This document shows positions 10,121 through 22,990 of a stretch of DNA of 64,000 nt, piece after piece. Below the pieces are notes generated by a model. It had not been told where the DNA came from and made no database searches. It saw nothing but the letters and a program-made list of their open reading frames with translations. A program made the position numbers and the translations under genes. Source of the DNA: Paramecium tetraurelia (Eukaryota > Ciliophora > Oligohymenophorea > Peniculida > Parameciidae); NCBI RefSeq assembly GCF_000165425.1, contig NW_001799033.1, forward strand, positions 438,611 to 502,610, in the 5' to 3' direction. The number at the start of each line of letters is the position of its first letter. Positions within the stretch are counted from its first letter, which is position 1.

Positions 10121-12057
10121 ATGTTTATCCTTCCACAATTGAAGAATCTCTATGGTGAAAATTAGAGCCAATGTAAACTAGAATTAACAGAATAATTTGG
10201 GACAACTTTATTATAAGGTTTTCCTTATGTACGGGAATTTGATGAAGAAAGTAAAACTATTATTTTCATTCCTTGTTCCAATAACTCAGAGATACTGGAA
10301 AATAATTCTCAATAGAGATTTAAAATAATATGTACTACACAAAATTCTAGTAATTTTATTATTTCTAGCTAATTTAAACTTCTGAAATAAGGTAATAGAA
10401 TTACGAAATATTTTAAAAAATCACACAACTATCTATTTTAAAATGGTGATCATTCTACTCATTTCTACATAAAAGATGATATTTTATATATTTAATTCAA
10501 ATAAATTAGATGGGGAGCAACTGAAAATTTTATTACAAGTAAGGATTTTGAAAATGAAGTAAAAAAATTTATTGCAAGTATTGACATTCAAAAAATAAAG
10601 AATAGTATATTTTAAGGAGAAGAAAAGTTAAATAAAAATCAAGATTGGGTAAAAAATGAATTACAAAAATTGGAAATTTAAAGTCAGATGATGGAGAAAA
10701 GTTTCACTGCTTCAGACTAGAAATATAATTATTACTAGCCTTTTTTTTTTATTAATTCACTAAAGGATTAAAACAAATAAATTCTATTCTAACGTTACTA
10801 TGAGAATGGTTTATATGAAAGGAAATATACTAAGAAATTTACATTTGAATTGAAGTAAGATTTGATGCACTCTTTAAATCAATTATAACAATAAATTAAC
10901 GGGTTTCTTTTTTAATTATCACCTTAACAATAAAAAATATTGAAAAATACATTTATTCAATTGGCCTTTGATATTAAAAAGCATCTTTGCTTTTAATTTG
11001 ATTAAGAGACAGAAGATTTTAATAAAATGATTTAAGGAGAAGAATTCAAGAATTATTCATTAAAAAAGTAAAAGAAATTAATTGAGAGTGTCTGCATAAT
11101 TTATGATCTTTTAGAACATTCTATTCTTAATGAGAATTATTTCAATTAGAATGTTTTTTAAGTTGATAGGAAAGGCAAACTTAAAATTAATTTCCTCTAA
11201 TCAAATGAATTAAACAAGCATTAAAGCAATAAGTAGAATTAAAATTTTTAAAGCTGTGAATCAAATAAACTTCATCATTTAGTTGAATTAATTGCATTTA
11301 TAGTATAAATCAATCAAAACAAATAATTGTCTGAAATAGATAGCGAGAATTTAGTTAAGCTGAATCAAATAGTTTAATATAATTCATAGAGAAAAAAATT
11401 ATAAATTTCTTAGTTATTATTTCTGCTGAACTAAATTCAATTTAGCACTTAGGAAAATTAGCAAATTCGTGAATGATAAATCTTTTGTAATTATCAATAA
11501 GCTGTAAATTAAAATTGCTTTAGATAAATAAATTAAAAATGATAATTTTTCCATATTTATTATGAATGTATAAAGGAAAGCAATTTTAATGATTTAAATT
11601 TTTATTAGAATATATTAAAATATTGCCGAATCTTGTTTGAGACAAGCTTTGTGCCATAATTAAACTAATTTTTTCTAAGTTCCTCAGCATTTTTACAAGA
11701 ATTGTAGTTAATATAACAAATATATATTATTATTTTTAAAGTATATACTAATCAATCTGATTAATTTGAAGAACAATTGAATTTATTAAATTTTTTGAAT
11801 GTTCTAAAAGTCAAATAAATTCTTACATTTTCTGCATTGAATTTGCTTATGTGATTTTTAGTTGCAATGGGTAATCTTCAAAATTTTCATCCATGTACTC
11901 ATTATATATTGATTCTTAATTGGATATAAACTCTATAGAAACCATTCTCTTTAAAACTGAATTAGATTTCTTATTCATTTAAGATGGTAAGTACTTCAAT
12001 CTCAATGAACTGTGCGAACCCATAAAAAAAGAATTATTAGAAGAACTAGTTAAATGA
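10121..12057 (+). CDS. Hypothetical protein, reading frame interrupted by putative 1-nt indels
   Basis: From ATG 10121 (MFILPQLKNLYGENQSQCKL) a Gln/Asn/Lys-rich frame stays open for 451 codons to TGA 11474. Coding-like sequence then continues in other frames: SKFVNDKSFVIINKLQIKIA (about 11459-11545), HIYYECIKESNFNDLNFYQN (11552-11790) and CIEFAYVIFSCNGQSSKFSS (11798-12057, ending in TGA). The joins fall at short homopolymers: near A4 at 11454-11457, T5 at 11546-11550 and T6 at 11791-11796. For the first join a 40-nt intron is conceivable; for the other two no GT...AG of plausible size exists. Either the assembly has homopolymer errors or the gene is decaying. No domain recognised. Confidence 0.5.
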
Positions 12058-13182
12058 CGGACTTCTCCTCTATTATATTTGGTATCTGGGGGAGCTAATA
12101 AATTCTTTTAAGATTAAGGACTATTTTCTAATAAGGAAATTACATGGAGTTATCAAAGAGTGACCAAATAACTTGATTAGATATTTTGGATGTGCAATTA
12201 GCTTATTATTTTGGTGAATGTTATTCCTTTTTATCCTATGATAGTCTTGATTCTGATAACTTTTTGCTAAGTTTGACACCTTCATTCCAATCATAATAGC
12301 CATCTAATTTAATATTATTATTTTCAGCTGCTTCTTCAATTAAGTTTTTGATATATTCATAGTCAGGTTGTTCCTCAAATTTTAATTTTCTAATGTATGA
12401 TAAGGCTTTAATTAATTCTGGTAATTTATTTCCAATTAACTCTTATAATGGAATTGTTTATTTCATTTCTCCCACTAGACGGTTTCTCTCGCTATCTTCC
12501 ACAGGCATGTTCTACCATGGAAGATTGCCTCTTAAAAAATAGATTATCACATAGATGAGGGACTCTAGATCATCTTTTCTACCTAATTCATATCCTTTAT
12601 GAGCAGCAATTGATGCATATCTTGTTGTGCCAATAAAGTCTTTGTCTTCTCTAAAAGGTCTTTATAGAACTTAGTTAAGAACAATATTTACATATGATCA
12701 GCTTCAAAATATATCTTGCTTATGCCAAAGTCGACTATGTATATTTAATCTAATTCTTTAGACATCATAATATTCTCTGGTTTCAAATCTCTATGAATTA
12801 TAAATTTTTTGTGAATATTTTTCAAAATTTCCAAGCAATCATAGCAAACTTGCAAACAACATTTCAATGAAAATTTCCGATATTATTTAAAATAATAAGC
12901 TAAGTCCTTGCCCAATAATTCTATCGCCATTAATTATATTTATCCATCAATGCCATGCCATATCAATTTTGGAATACCAACCACATTGTCTAACTAAATT
13001 AGCATGGCTATTTCTTTTTCTAAGGTTTTTGACTCTTCATACTCTTCTTTTTCTGCCTTCAAAGCACATTCCGTATTTGTTGCTCTATCAAGTACCAAAT
13101 ATACAATTCCAAATGAGCCTTGGGATAATTTTTTCTTGAATATGAATCTATTACCAAATATTTTTGGACTATTTAAACTCAT
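12002..13182 (-). CDS. Casein kinase 1 family protein kinase
   Basis: Start at 13182 ([20 protein letters not shown]). Motifs: [10 protein letters not shown] glycine loop, ALKAE lysine, [11 protein letters not shown] catalytic loop, [11 protein letters not shown] 32-nt intron (12660-12691), long for this genome, then restores the CK1 signature [20 protein letters not shown] followed by [19 protein letters not shown] and NLPWQNM, and the late YEYIKNL. CK1 lacks APE; TTRYAS at that place is diagnostic. Spliced length 382 aa. CK1 enzymes are ubiquitous, usually primed Ser/Thr kinases in the cytosol and nucleus; target unknown. After residue ~300 the tail is Gln/Lys-rich and the first in-frame TGA (12002-12004) overlaps the end of the convergent orphan gene by about 55 nt, so the true C-terminus or a last intron may be misjudged. 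Confidence 0.9.
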
Positions 13183-13902
13183 CCTCAAAGTTAAGAGATT
13201 AATAAAATGTTAATTAATTACATAAGATAGTTATTAATATTTCAGTTTGACAATTAAGTTGAAACCAATTTCTTTAAATGATTATCTTTTGTAAACTCAT
13301 ATTATTACTTTACTCTGATTGATACTTATTTTTTACATTTTTAGAATCTAATATACACCTTTAAATAATGGATATATTAAAATGAGGAATGTGAATCATA
13401 TCTAATTATTCCTGAATATATATTTATTAGAGGTTGGATTAAATAGACAACATCATAAATAAGCATATAATAATTATTTAGAAATAACAATTAATTACTT
13501 TTAAGCAATAATTTAAATGAAGTCCCTAAATTAACTACAATGAGAAGGAGATTACCAATATAGAGGATTAAACCCAACGAATAATTTAAATTAGAAAAAT
13601 ATCATTTTTATAATAATTGGTGAGGCCAATTTATAAAAAACACTACAATTTATTTTTAATAGAATAGTTAATATATAATGGAAATTAAAATTCTATTGTC
13701 TTGAGAGTTTAACTATATCTCTTATTTATTGTGTTGAAAATAAATTCTTTCGAAAACTAGATTTTTAATCATTTTAGGTTACACAAAATAAAAGTGTTAT
13801 TCATATTAAATGGGTATTGAGACAATAAAACAACCTTTTGCTTATTTAGATAAATTATGTAAATTAAATTAAATTTTTGATTATAATTATGATACTTCAT
13901 AC
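13183..13902. other. 720-nt intergenic stretch, no supported gene
   Basis: Very AT-rich. A TGA-free frame of about 100 codons on the + strand (about 13517-13818) lacks an ATG and is within chance expectation when TGA is the only stop. No tRNA, repeat or structured element stood out. It holds the 5' flank of the CK1 gene on its left and the 3' flank of the alveolin-like gene on its right. Confidence 0.6.
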
Positions 13903-14676
13903 TCATTATGGTTTATTTGAAGGATGTGGTTATGGTTATGATCTGACTGTTTGTGGTAATTGACCATAGGTTGGAACACTTGGGTAGCTCTAGATTAACC
14001 TCACATAAATTCTTTACTGGAGCATATGCATGTCTAACACCTGAATATGTTAGAGCTGGTGCAATAACTGGTTGAGCATAAACAGGGGCCTAAGCAACTG
14101 GTCTGGCGATAGAATAAGTCAATGGTTAAACAGGTTGAACTACAGATTAGACAACTGGTTAGACAGCCACAGTTTATACTGGCACTGTTTGAACGGGTTA
14201 ATATTACTAGGGAATGCTCATAAGTAACATATTACCACTCTTTGTACTTCTCTCTCGACTGCATCATATTCAACTCTGGGGACTGTTTTAGTGACTGGGA
14301 CATATTCAGTTTATTATTCATAAACAGTTCTGGGAATGTATTCTGTTTAATATTCGACTGGATAATAATCAGTCACGTATTTAGTTTTTGGGACTTGAAC
14401 TTAAATGGTTTCTGTTTCCATTTCGACCACAGGTCTTTAGAATTCTCTATATTCAACTCTTGATTCTCCTTTGATTGCTGGCTATTGTGGAGCAGCAATG
14501 ACAGGTTGAGCTACAACTGATTAAGTCAAAACAGGTTATGGGACATATTGGACAGGTTGAGGAACGTATTAAACTGGTTAAGCATATGTTAGAGGTTGGG
14601 CATATGTAACAGGTGTTGAATAGTTTAAGTTAGCAGGAACAGAGCTGGTTAAAGGAGCAGTCGGATAAATTGGCAT
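13903..14676 (-). CDS. Alveolin-like cortical cytoskeleton protein (Val/Pro/Tyr/Glu repeats)
   Basis: The 238-aa product is low complexity in three parts. The N-terminus repeats YAQPLTYAQPVQYVPQPVQY-type units; the core reads EYREFQRPVVEMETETIQVQ and VPKTKYVTDYYPVEYQTEYI with PRTVYEQQTEYVPVTKTVPR; the C-terminus repeats QPV/VQPVV units. The core's alternation of charged residues with VP/EY is what defines alveolin (IMC1-like) repeats of the alveolate cortex; ciliate alveolins build the epiplasm and related sub-membrane sheets. Introns: 14207-14235 (29 nt) and 13990-14017 (28 nt); both needed to reach the terminal TGA. Start at 14676 (MPIYPTAPL) is the only good ATG. No membrane segments. Alternative: articulin-like protein, a related Val/Pro cytoskeletal class. 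Confidence 0.72.
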
Positions 14677-14887
14677 AGTGTTTTGTTAAATTTGTTTTAT
14701 TTATTTAATATCCAAGTTTTCAAATAAAATTTATTTTTCAATATAATGATTCTATTGGATCGTTGGCTTTTACGAAGCATTCAAATTATTTGTTACATAC
14801 TATCCACAAAATGCAAATTATTTATAATATTATGATGCAACATTAATGTAATTTGCAAATATAATATAAATATTTAAATTAAAAATT

Positions 14888-15184
14888 ATGGCTGATGAAT
14901 TAGCAGAATTCTATAAGGAAGTCCTAAAACTAATATCTCATTTATGTTTTGAAAATAAAATTACTGAAGATCAAAAATCAGAGTTAAAAAAGTTGATAAT
15001 GGAAGATGAGGAATTTGTAGCTTAACTCAAAGAGGAATATGATATAGAAGGCTTGAATGGGTTGGAAAACATCATTGTAGGAGACTCTGTATCAAATTCA
15101 AGCTTCAGAGATTTAATGGATTTTAATCAAGAAAAAAGGAAAAGATCCTAATCGTTAACAATTTAAACAGACTCTTCGGAATGA
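14888..15184 (+). CDS. Small acidic protein, 98 aa, unknown
   Basis: Uninterrupted 99-codon frame from ATG 14888 (MADELAEFYKEVLKLISHLC) to TGA 15182. Rich in Glu/Asp/Lys and Leu, predicted almost wholly helical (KITEDQKSELKKLIMEDEEF), ending in a Ser/Arg-rich stretch. No domain recognised. Amino-acid use is typical of a real ciliate protein rather than random AT-rich DNA (many GAA/GAG, one Cys). Faces the alveolin-like gene divergently with about 210 nt between. Confidence 0.6.
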
Positions 15185-15884
15185 GTCAGTTCTATAATTC
15201 TTTGGAATGCTACCATGATTTTGATTTATGTTATATTTGTACATAAACAACCAAAATCAAAAAACAAAAACAAAAACACAAGAATTAACTAAACAATGGT
15301 GATTTCTTACATTATTTAATAATTTAATCTACTAATTCTAATTAGTGATTCTAATGTAAAATATTCAAGAATGAATTCTTTATACTTTTTAGATTCGTTT
15401 CTTTCTGATTTTTTTGATAATTTCAAATTATAATCTATTGAAATTGAAAGCTGACAAGATAGAGTTGATGTTACATAAGTAACATATTGAAAACACTAAA
15501 TATTTGCAATGTTTAAATCTTTTTCAATTAATTTTTGCTACTGTAATAAATTATTAAATTTAATTTGCTAACTGTACTTTGAAATATAAGCATTTATAAA
15601 TAGAATCAAAATATTAGTTTATAGAGGGTATACAAGACTTCCACTAAAATTTTAGAAGCTTTGTAAGTCAAATTTGAAAGCGCCTCAATTCACCATTTAT
15701 ATCTTATATTATTTAATAATAATAAATAAAATTTTGATGGAGACGAATACCTTAAATAGGGAACTTTCACTAAGTCAACATTTTTATCCCTACAATAAGT
15801 CATAGAACAACCTCATTATTTTAAAGAGCTATTCATGATTCACTCGACTTTCTTTAACACAAAAAATATTAAATATAGTAAATC
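15185..15884. other. 700-nt intergenic stretch, no supported gene
   Basis: Lies between the 3' ends of two convergent genes. It is AT-rich. A 33-codon ORF at 15737-15838 (METNTLNRELSLSQHFY...) is too short and unsupported to call. No other element seen. Confidence 0.55.
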
Positions 15885-16865
15885 TCAACCACATACACTC
15901 TTAAATTCAATATATGCTGCTTTAATACTCGGTCTATCTATTTTAAGGTAGCTTCTTTCGCTTACTGTAGAATTAAAACTAAGTTATGCTACCGTTTATT
16001 CAAGTCCATTTAATGAATATTGAAATCCATTAATTTATTTATCATTTGCGAACTCTCCCTCAAAATAACTTGAATTGGGGTATATTAATTTGCCCCTTCC
16101 ATTCATTTACGAATTCCTCCATTCTCCTTCATAAATGAACCCATCTGCAAATATATACACTCCATAACCGTCGAATTGATCATTATAAAACATACCCTCA
16201 TACTAATTGCCATTCTTCCACTTCATAAAACCAAACCCACATTTTCTACCGTCTTTGTACTCTCCTTAAAAAATGGTGCCATCCTTCCATATTTCCTTCC
16301 CTTTCACTGGCACATTTGAACACCATATTCCCTCGAATGTTAACTCTTTATTTTTCAGAATACCTTAACCATGATGAGAGCCATATAAATACTCTCCTTC
16401 ATATTCTGAACCATCTGGATATAATTTTTTCCCATAAATGTGAGGGTTAAAATTTACACTATAGCCAATATAAATAGCGCCATCATTATAAACAAAAACT
16501 CCAAAACCATATGGTTCAAATTTCTTCCATTAACCTTTATATATGAAACCCTAAAGTTAATATGCCTTTTCAGATTTTGGATAATTTTAGCAGAACGTAG
16601 TTTCAGGGATATTGGTGATCTCGATATTTGGAACCACGAAGTCTGTGCATGCAGAATCTTCAGGAATATTTTTTTCAGGAGAAAAATCCTCATAAGATTC
16701 TGCTACGGAGGAATAATAAGAGGGCAATGGTAAAGTTTCGTATAATTTAAGAGGTTGTAATATTCTTTGAATTTGATAATCCTATTCTTGGTCTACAGAA
16801 TCTTAAATAGGCATTCCTTCAATAGTTAATTATTTTTGTGCCTCTAAACATTTGCATTATCCCAT
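15885..16865 (-). CDS. MORN-repeat protein with N-terminal acylation motif
   Basis: Continuous 327-codon frame. It begins MGQCKCLEAQ, a Gly-2 plus Cys-4/Cys-6 pattern expected for N-myristoylation and palmitoylation. From about residue 125 MORN units follow (Y.G.w...f.GyG.y.f): FIYKGQWKKFEPYGFGVFVY, SEYEGEYLYGSHHGQGILKN, TIFQGEYKDGRKCGFGFMKW, NQYEGMFYNDQFDGYGVYIF, FIYEGEWRNSQMNGRGKLIY. MORN repeats bind membranes or act as scaffolds; with lipid anchors this protein likely sits at the inner face of a membrane, in ciliates often the cortex. No catalytic domain. Confidence 0.88.
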
Positions 16866-16908
16866 TTTTATTATTAATAATATGAAATAGATTAATATAC
16901 AAATTATT

Positions 16909-19900
16909 TCAGATTTTAGGACTAACTCTCGTCTTTTTGATTACCTTAGGTCTTGTAGGTCCTAAATTATAATTTTGATAAATACTTTTCTTTTTTGATT
17001 TTTCTACTGGTTTATTTTGATCATTTGAATCCTTTTTATCTAAATATTTATTAACATAAAGATATGGAAATAACAAATATCTCTTAAGTTTTTTAAATCC
17101 TCTAAATTTCTTCAGCTTGATCCCTAATTTCTTAACAACTAAATCAGCATTCCATTGCCTATTAAACACTTCGTAATTTTTCAATGTTTCAAAATCTTAC
17201 ATGTCAACTAAGTCTTCTTTAAGGTTTACTATCTTTTTATACCAAAATTCTATTTATGTCTATTCAGTTTTAGGAAATAAATGTAAATTATTCATCTTTT
17301 GTTTTAAATCATTAAAAAAGTTTAATTCTTAAATTTATGCTTTTTATTCCTAATATTCAAATAAACCAGGTTTACATAATAATAGTTTTCTAAGTTACTA
17401 TTTCATATTAATATTAATATTGGTATTTGCATTAATTTATCCATATTGAGACATCTATAACTATGCTTATTAATGTGGTACAAATCTATTTTATTTTTCT
17501 TTCTTTAATTTATCTAAGATTTAATATTAACACAAATCATTAGATGAAATAGGAGGAATTTATTTGCTTCCTCTCCTTGAATTCTATTATTATTATGAAA
17601 AACTATTATCTTTGACTTCATCAGGATCTTCGTTTTCAGATTCAGACTGACTATCTACACTAACAGGTTATTCAATTGTTGGAAATAAAGTTTCTAAAGC
17701 AATTTAATTCTCAACTTAAAATTTATTGACTATGAACTCTACATTTTTTTAATTCTAACATGCATTTTTAAATTAGATTTATTTACTCTAATTTTCTCCA
17801 TTTATTATATTCACCTCATTCAATTGCAATTACCTAATTCTTCTATCCTACTTGACTCGTTTTTTCTATTTTTTTCTATAGAGATACCTTTTCAAAACAA
17901 CTTCTCTATTTGGAATAAAATGAACCTATGAGCAGAATTAGGTTGTATGTCTCTTGGTTTTACAGATGAAACAATAGTTTTAGATACTTGGTTAAGAAGT
18001 TAATAGATTCTGAAACTTTTAGTTTTCAAGATCATTCTAAGATAGAATCTTATGAAAATGAGAGTAAGGAATAGATAGTACACTAGTGAAAGCATTACTT
18101 TTGAAAACAAAGTTTGAATTGTATTGTTAAGTGACAAATTCTTCAAGTCCAAAATAATCAAACTTTTCCAGAGTTTATATAGATTTCTAATTGATAATCA
18201 AATAATAATACTTTCTTATACAAAACTTCAACCTGTCCCTATTCAATTATGTGGATGAAGAATTCATCTTTTGATTGAATTGTGGCTCCCGGCTGAAAGA
18301 TTTAAAAGTTGACATCTTCCATTAGTTAATTCAAAATTTCATTTGAAAAGTTCTCATTAAAGAAGGAACATTTATAAATTAAGGATTTTGCTGCTTCTGT
18401 TCTAAGGCTGTGTTATAATTCTTCGGGCAACATAGATATTATTTCTGATTATTCGTTCACCTATTGAACCACTTCTTATTTAAGATAGAAGTACAACTAT
18501 TCTCGAACTCTATTACATACATTAGATTAATACTTAAATTATAATGTAGGACTAATCTACTTATTGTGCATATACTAATTAATGGCTGTAAGTTTTGTTT
18601 TGATTTTGTCACTGCTTTCTTTAATTTGTGTGAGTATACTTCCTATAGTGTTTACTGTGTATGAAAACAACAACATACATAAAAACATATAAATAATGGT
18701 AAAAATTTACTCAGGAGGATCTAAGCTATTAGATTGTTATTACTTTTTGGTGTCAAATCCCCATAACCAACAGTAAATGTAGTGACACATATAAAATAGA
18801 AGGATTATAGAAACTAATATGACCATTAGTCATATTCAAATTTGTCTAGCCACGATTGTTATTATGTATTTTAACCTTAAATACCAAACACAATCCACAC
18901 ACAACTGAAAATATGCTAAACCAACAGTATTAATGTTATTAATTTGATCAACTCTACTATTGAAGTGGACATTCGGCTGAGCTTGAAGGAGTATTAAGAT
19001 ATGTCTATAAACTTTAATATGTTGGCGACTTGTATGTACTATAAAACTAATATAAATTTTGGCCAACCATCCCCTATTATTTTTTTCTCTATAATGTTAT
19101 CGGACTGTAAACTTATTATTATAGTATAAATAAAACTAAATAATTCCAATAATGTTGAGAAATTCAGTTATTTTTTATATAATAAATATCGATCTCTTAC
19201 AGGTAATCCTTAGTCATAAGTTACGGTAAATGCCCTTATAATGATATCAAAAATTAAAGCAATCGAAACGAAAATTAATGGAACATATTGTTAGTCAATG
19301 AAGTTTTAATGGTGGAATGCCATTAGTATTGGAATTATGACAATTAAATATATTCTAATGCCAAAACATATCAAATCCCAAAAAAATTTTAGATTACTCA
19401 TCGGTTCAATTAATGGAATTTGATTATGGATGTATTAGAAATAATGCTTGCATTAAGTTTTTATGGTTCTAAATTTTAATCTTAATTAAATCCTTATATC
19501 AATAAGTGATATATATTAATGAATCAAGCTTTTTTAGTTTTCATTATATCTACCAACTTAATATTTAAAGGATGCTCCTAAATCATTTATCAAATTGAAA
19601 TGTTTAAGTGTAAAAGATGATGTTAATTTTTGTGGAGCCAATAGTCTTTTAATAAAGTCTTTTTGATGGAAATAGACAATCAATTTACGAAATGATTTTG
19701 TTTGCTTGTTTAAATCAGTCTAAGCGATTGGTTAAAGTCTTTGAGTAAAATTCTCATTTTTAGGAGTGATGAGTTATTGAGGATTAGCATATTGTAGAAT
19801 CAAGGATTCATGATGACCAGAATTGGATTGAATTATCGGCGATAGCTTTTCTTTTTTTCTATTCTAACCATCCATATTGAAAATGTCATAACCTGATCGA

Positions 19901-19980
19901 TCCTGGATTTCATTTACCTCATCTGAATTTATATTCCTGGAAAAAGTATTTTTAGCCAAAAAAGAGACTTGTTGTTTCAT
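16909..19980 (-). CDS. Cyclic-nucleotide-gated/HCN-type K+ channel, paralogue A
   Basis: Start at 19980 (MKQQVSFLAKNTF). After a polar N-terminus come hydrophobic segments S1-S6, with the selectivity filter TFTVGYGDLTPKSN near 18745-18785. GYGD marks K+ selectivity. A C-linker and cNMP fold follow (FQPGATIQSKDEFFIHIIEQ, then LEKFDYFGLEEF after a short intron). The long C-terminal tail (about 17.9 down to 16.9 kb) is basic and Gln-rich, ends KKTRVSPKI and is in frame throughout. Several 22-27-nt introns are needed; I did not fix every one, so length (roughly 950-1000 aa) is approximate. Predicted: plasma or ciliary membrane, tetrameric, opened by voltage and/or cyclic nucleotide. The neighbour at 20127-22907 is a paralogue in tandem. 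Confidence 0.88.
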
Positions 19981-20126
19981 ATGTTATAAGTTATTAAATA
20001 AATTAATTTAAATTTAATTAAATAATGATATTTGCATTTTCTATTGAAAGAATATGACTTCTATAATTAGATTTATTTAATAGTAACAAAATAACATAAT
20101 AATTCTTTTTTTTGTACTATTTTTAT

Positions 20127-22907
20127 TCATTTTATAGGAAATACCTAAATTTATCTTTTAATGGAACGATTTTGTTGTTTTTTTCGTAATAATGCATTAG
20201 ATAATCGATGCTCTTGCTATCGAACTACTAAAGATTTTCTAGGCATTCCCAATCGAGTTATATTGAATCGATACTAATTTATAAAATCATAAGGGTAAAA
20301 TAAATATTTCAACCAATTATTCCCACTTATTAAAGTATATTGATCTAAACTCTTAGACGTAGAAGCCATGATATACCGAACAGGGTGTATCAGTTTCTTT
20401 AAAACAAAGTTGATATTTGATTTTTGATTAAAAGTTTGATATTCATGTTTCTTATCTAATTCTATTTTATCTTCTAGATTTAATTTTAATTCCAGCAATT
20501 AAATTAAATACTCAATCTATTATAATTCCCTCTCTGTATAAAGATCTTTATGATTCAATTTCTCTTTAAGAGCTTTCAAAGTTAAGAATTCCGAAGACAA
20601 ATTCAATTTCCCATCACCAATTTCTTTTTCTGACTTTAGTTGAGATTTTTGACAGAAATCGAAATATGACTTACTTTCAAGATCCTTTATGAGCACACCA
20701 ACCGATTCGATGTCTTTCTTAGTGAGTATGTCTATTATTGGAAATATGTGTTACCTTGACTTTCAAATCGCGTGGTATCATCCTAAATATATTAATATTT
20801 TTAAAAGAATTGACTATCATTCTTAACTTTCACCATTTAAGCTGCCTCTCTTAAGATTTCCTAATCCGTTTAAGCATGATATAATTATCTAATTCTTCTA
20901 GAATTTCTTGAGAATGTAATTCTATCTTGGGATTGATAATAATTAAATTATTTGATGACCTTCTCTCTGTCTGGTATAAAATGAACTTATTTGCATTACT
21001 CTGGGGGATGTCTTCGAGAATCGCAAATCGCACATTTTATATCTACTTGACAATTTGTTTTTAAATTCCAATACGTCTCAAAATCAACCTAATATTTTTA
21101 TATTAATTGATAAAATTTAGATTTTGGAATCACAAGAGTACTTACAAATCCTGAACTTTTGTATTCATATTAGAATGTTTTCTAATTAGTGAGGAATTCA
21201 TTTAATCCAAAATATTCACCTGCTGTAAAATTTCCAATTAAAACCCTCCTGTCTTAGTTTTTAGCATAGACATCAACTTGTCCAGATTCGATGATATAAA
21301 TGTAATAGTCAACTTCATTAAATATATTTATGGTTGAGGATGGTTAAAATGATTAAAATTGGAGGTTCTTTAATAAATCATTCAAAAACTCATTCGAAAA
21401 GTTTTTGTAAAAGAATTCACAATTTCTAAGAACTACACTATTAGATTCAACTGCTATTTGCATTCTTAAATCATCAGATAGTTAACTGAGTATATCAGTT
21501 TATTCTTTGGTCTATTGGGTCTATTCTTAATACCAATAGTAATTAAGATATTCTCTGACTTAAAATTACAATTAGTGACTGATTTTCTTCGTATGCATAT
21601 ATTGATTGATGAAAATCAGTTTCTTATTTATGATGTCATTATTATTTTTCATTCTTGTCAAAATCTCTCCAATCGTATTTAAGCTGAATGATAATTGAAA
21701 TGTGCAAACGAATACAAATAAAAATGCGAAAATTTTCTCGGATATATCTTGTATTATAATTTAAAATATTACTTATTGGATGTATGTCTCCATAACCAAC
21801 TGTGTACATGGTGACACTAGTGAAATACATAGATTCGATATATAATTCACTCCAAGGCACGTTATCTAAATTAAATGCAGATATCCAATTTGTAATGCCC
21901 GATATTTGGTTGTATCTTCCAATCATGAGCCAAATACAACTGAATATGTGCTGGATTATTAGTAATAAGCCTATCAATTTGGAGAGTTCTATTAAAGAGG
22001 ATGCCAACTATCCCATTATGAATTATTATTGCCATGACCCTATGAAATTTAATAGATTCTTTAATTGTATAAAGTAGAGCAGCATCCAAAATTTGGGCCA
22101 ACCATCAAATAGAATAAATTGACTATTGAAATCAAATTTAAAGTAAGCCATTCCTAATAGGGACAATATTTCAAGCAGTTCTATGAGGTTAGTGATATGG
22201 TATTGGTTTTTGACTATTTGATATCTATCGATTACGGGTAAGCCTTAATCGTAGTAGATTGTAATGTTTCTTAATAGGAAATCAATCGCAAAGACTGTTT
22301 GAGATATTATTATTATTAGATCATAATTTTCGATTAATTGTTCAAAAGTGATTATTATTGGTATGATATAAATTAAGTATATCCTGAAACAATTCAATAG
22401 AAGATCCCATATGATTTTGATTTTAAATGAAGGGTCTATCAAAGGGATTTATTCGAACAAGTAAAAGATTTTCTGTTTGAAATTAGTTATGCATTATTTA
22501 TATCTGTACCTCATTCTGACAAAAAAGTTTACTTCCTCTAGACTCGGATATTGCATTACTTAAGCTTTTGATTTTCCAGCATAGTTTATAAAATCTTTGA
22601 TGTTGCCTGCACTTTTATCATCAATTAACGTGTAGTGCTTAGGTTTGAATTATTAATCAGGTTTGATATATTTTAGAAGTTTTTTAACGAAAAATCCAAT
22701 GTGATAGTAAATGATTAATTTTTGAAAAGGCTTAAAAACTGATTACCCTAAACCTGGGATATCTGGACTTGGAGCTTCAATCTTTTTGAGCAGAATAATG
22801 GAAGAAGAATCGCAATCTTGATTTACCTGAGGGTTTTTACACATAGAAGTGTCCTGCTATCCTGTAGTGTTGATATTGTCTATATGAACACTGTTCAGAC
22901 TATTCAT
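20127..22907 (-). CDS. Cyclic-nucleotide-gated/HCN-type K+ channel, paralogue B
   Basis: Start at 22907 (MNSLNSVHIDNINTTGQQD). Same layout as paralogue A: about six hydrophobic segments, filter MYTVGYGDIHPISN (near 21770-21810), a C-linker, and a cNMP-binding fold with VDYYIYIIESGQVDVYAKN and AGEYFGLNEFLTN. The C-terminal tail is shorter than in A and ends in a Lys/Arg/Gln-rich stretch at TGA 20127-20129. Multiple short introns are implied; exact exon borders not resolved. The two genes lie head to tail with about 150 nt between, which suggests local duplication, though sequence divergence is high. Substrate K+; gating ligand (cAMP or cGMP) cannot be told from the sequence. Confidence 0.88.
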
Positions 22908-22990
22908 GAATTTAATTTAATTATTTGTCAATGAGATTTAAAGTTATATATTAATGATTAAATTGTTTTTATAATTGTATATTGATTTAA

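Noticed and set aside
13517-13818. About 100-codon TGA-free frame in the 720-nt intergenic region
   Set aside because: No ATG, composition like random AT-rich DNA, and such lengths are expected by chance with a single stop codon.
15737-15838. 33-codon ORF beginning METNTLNREL
   Set aside because: Too short, no homology recognisable, no intron or other support.
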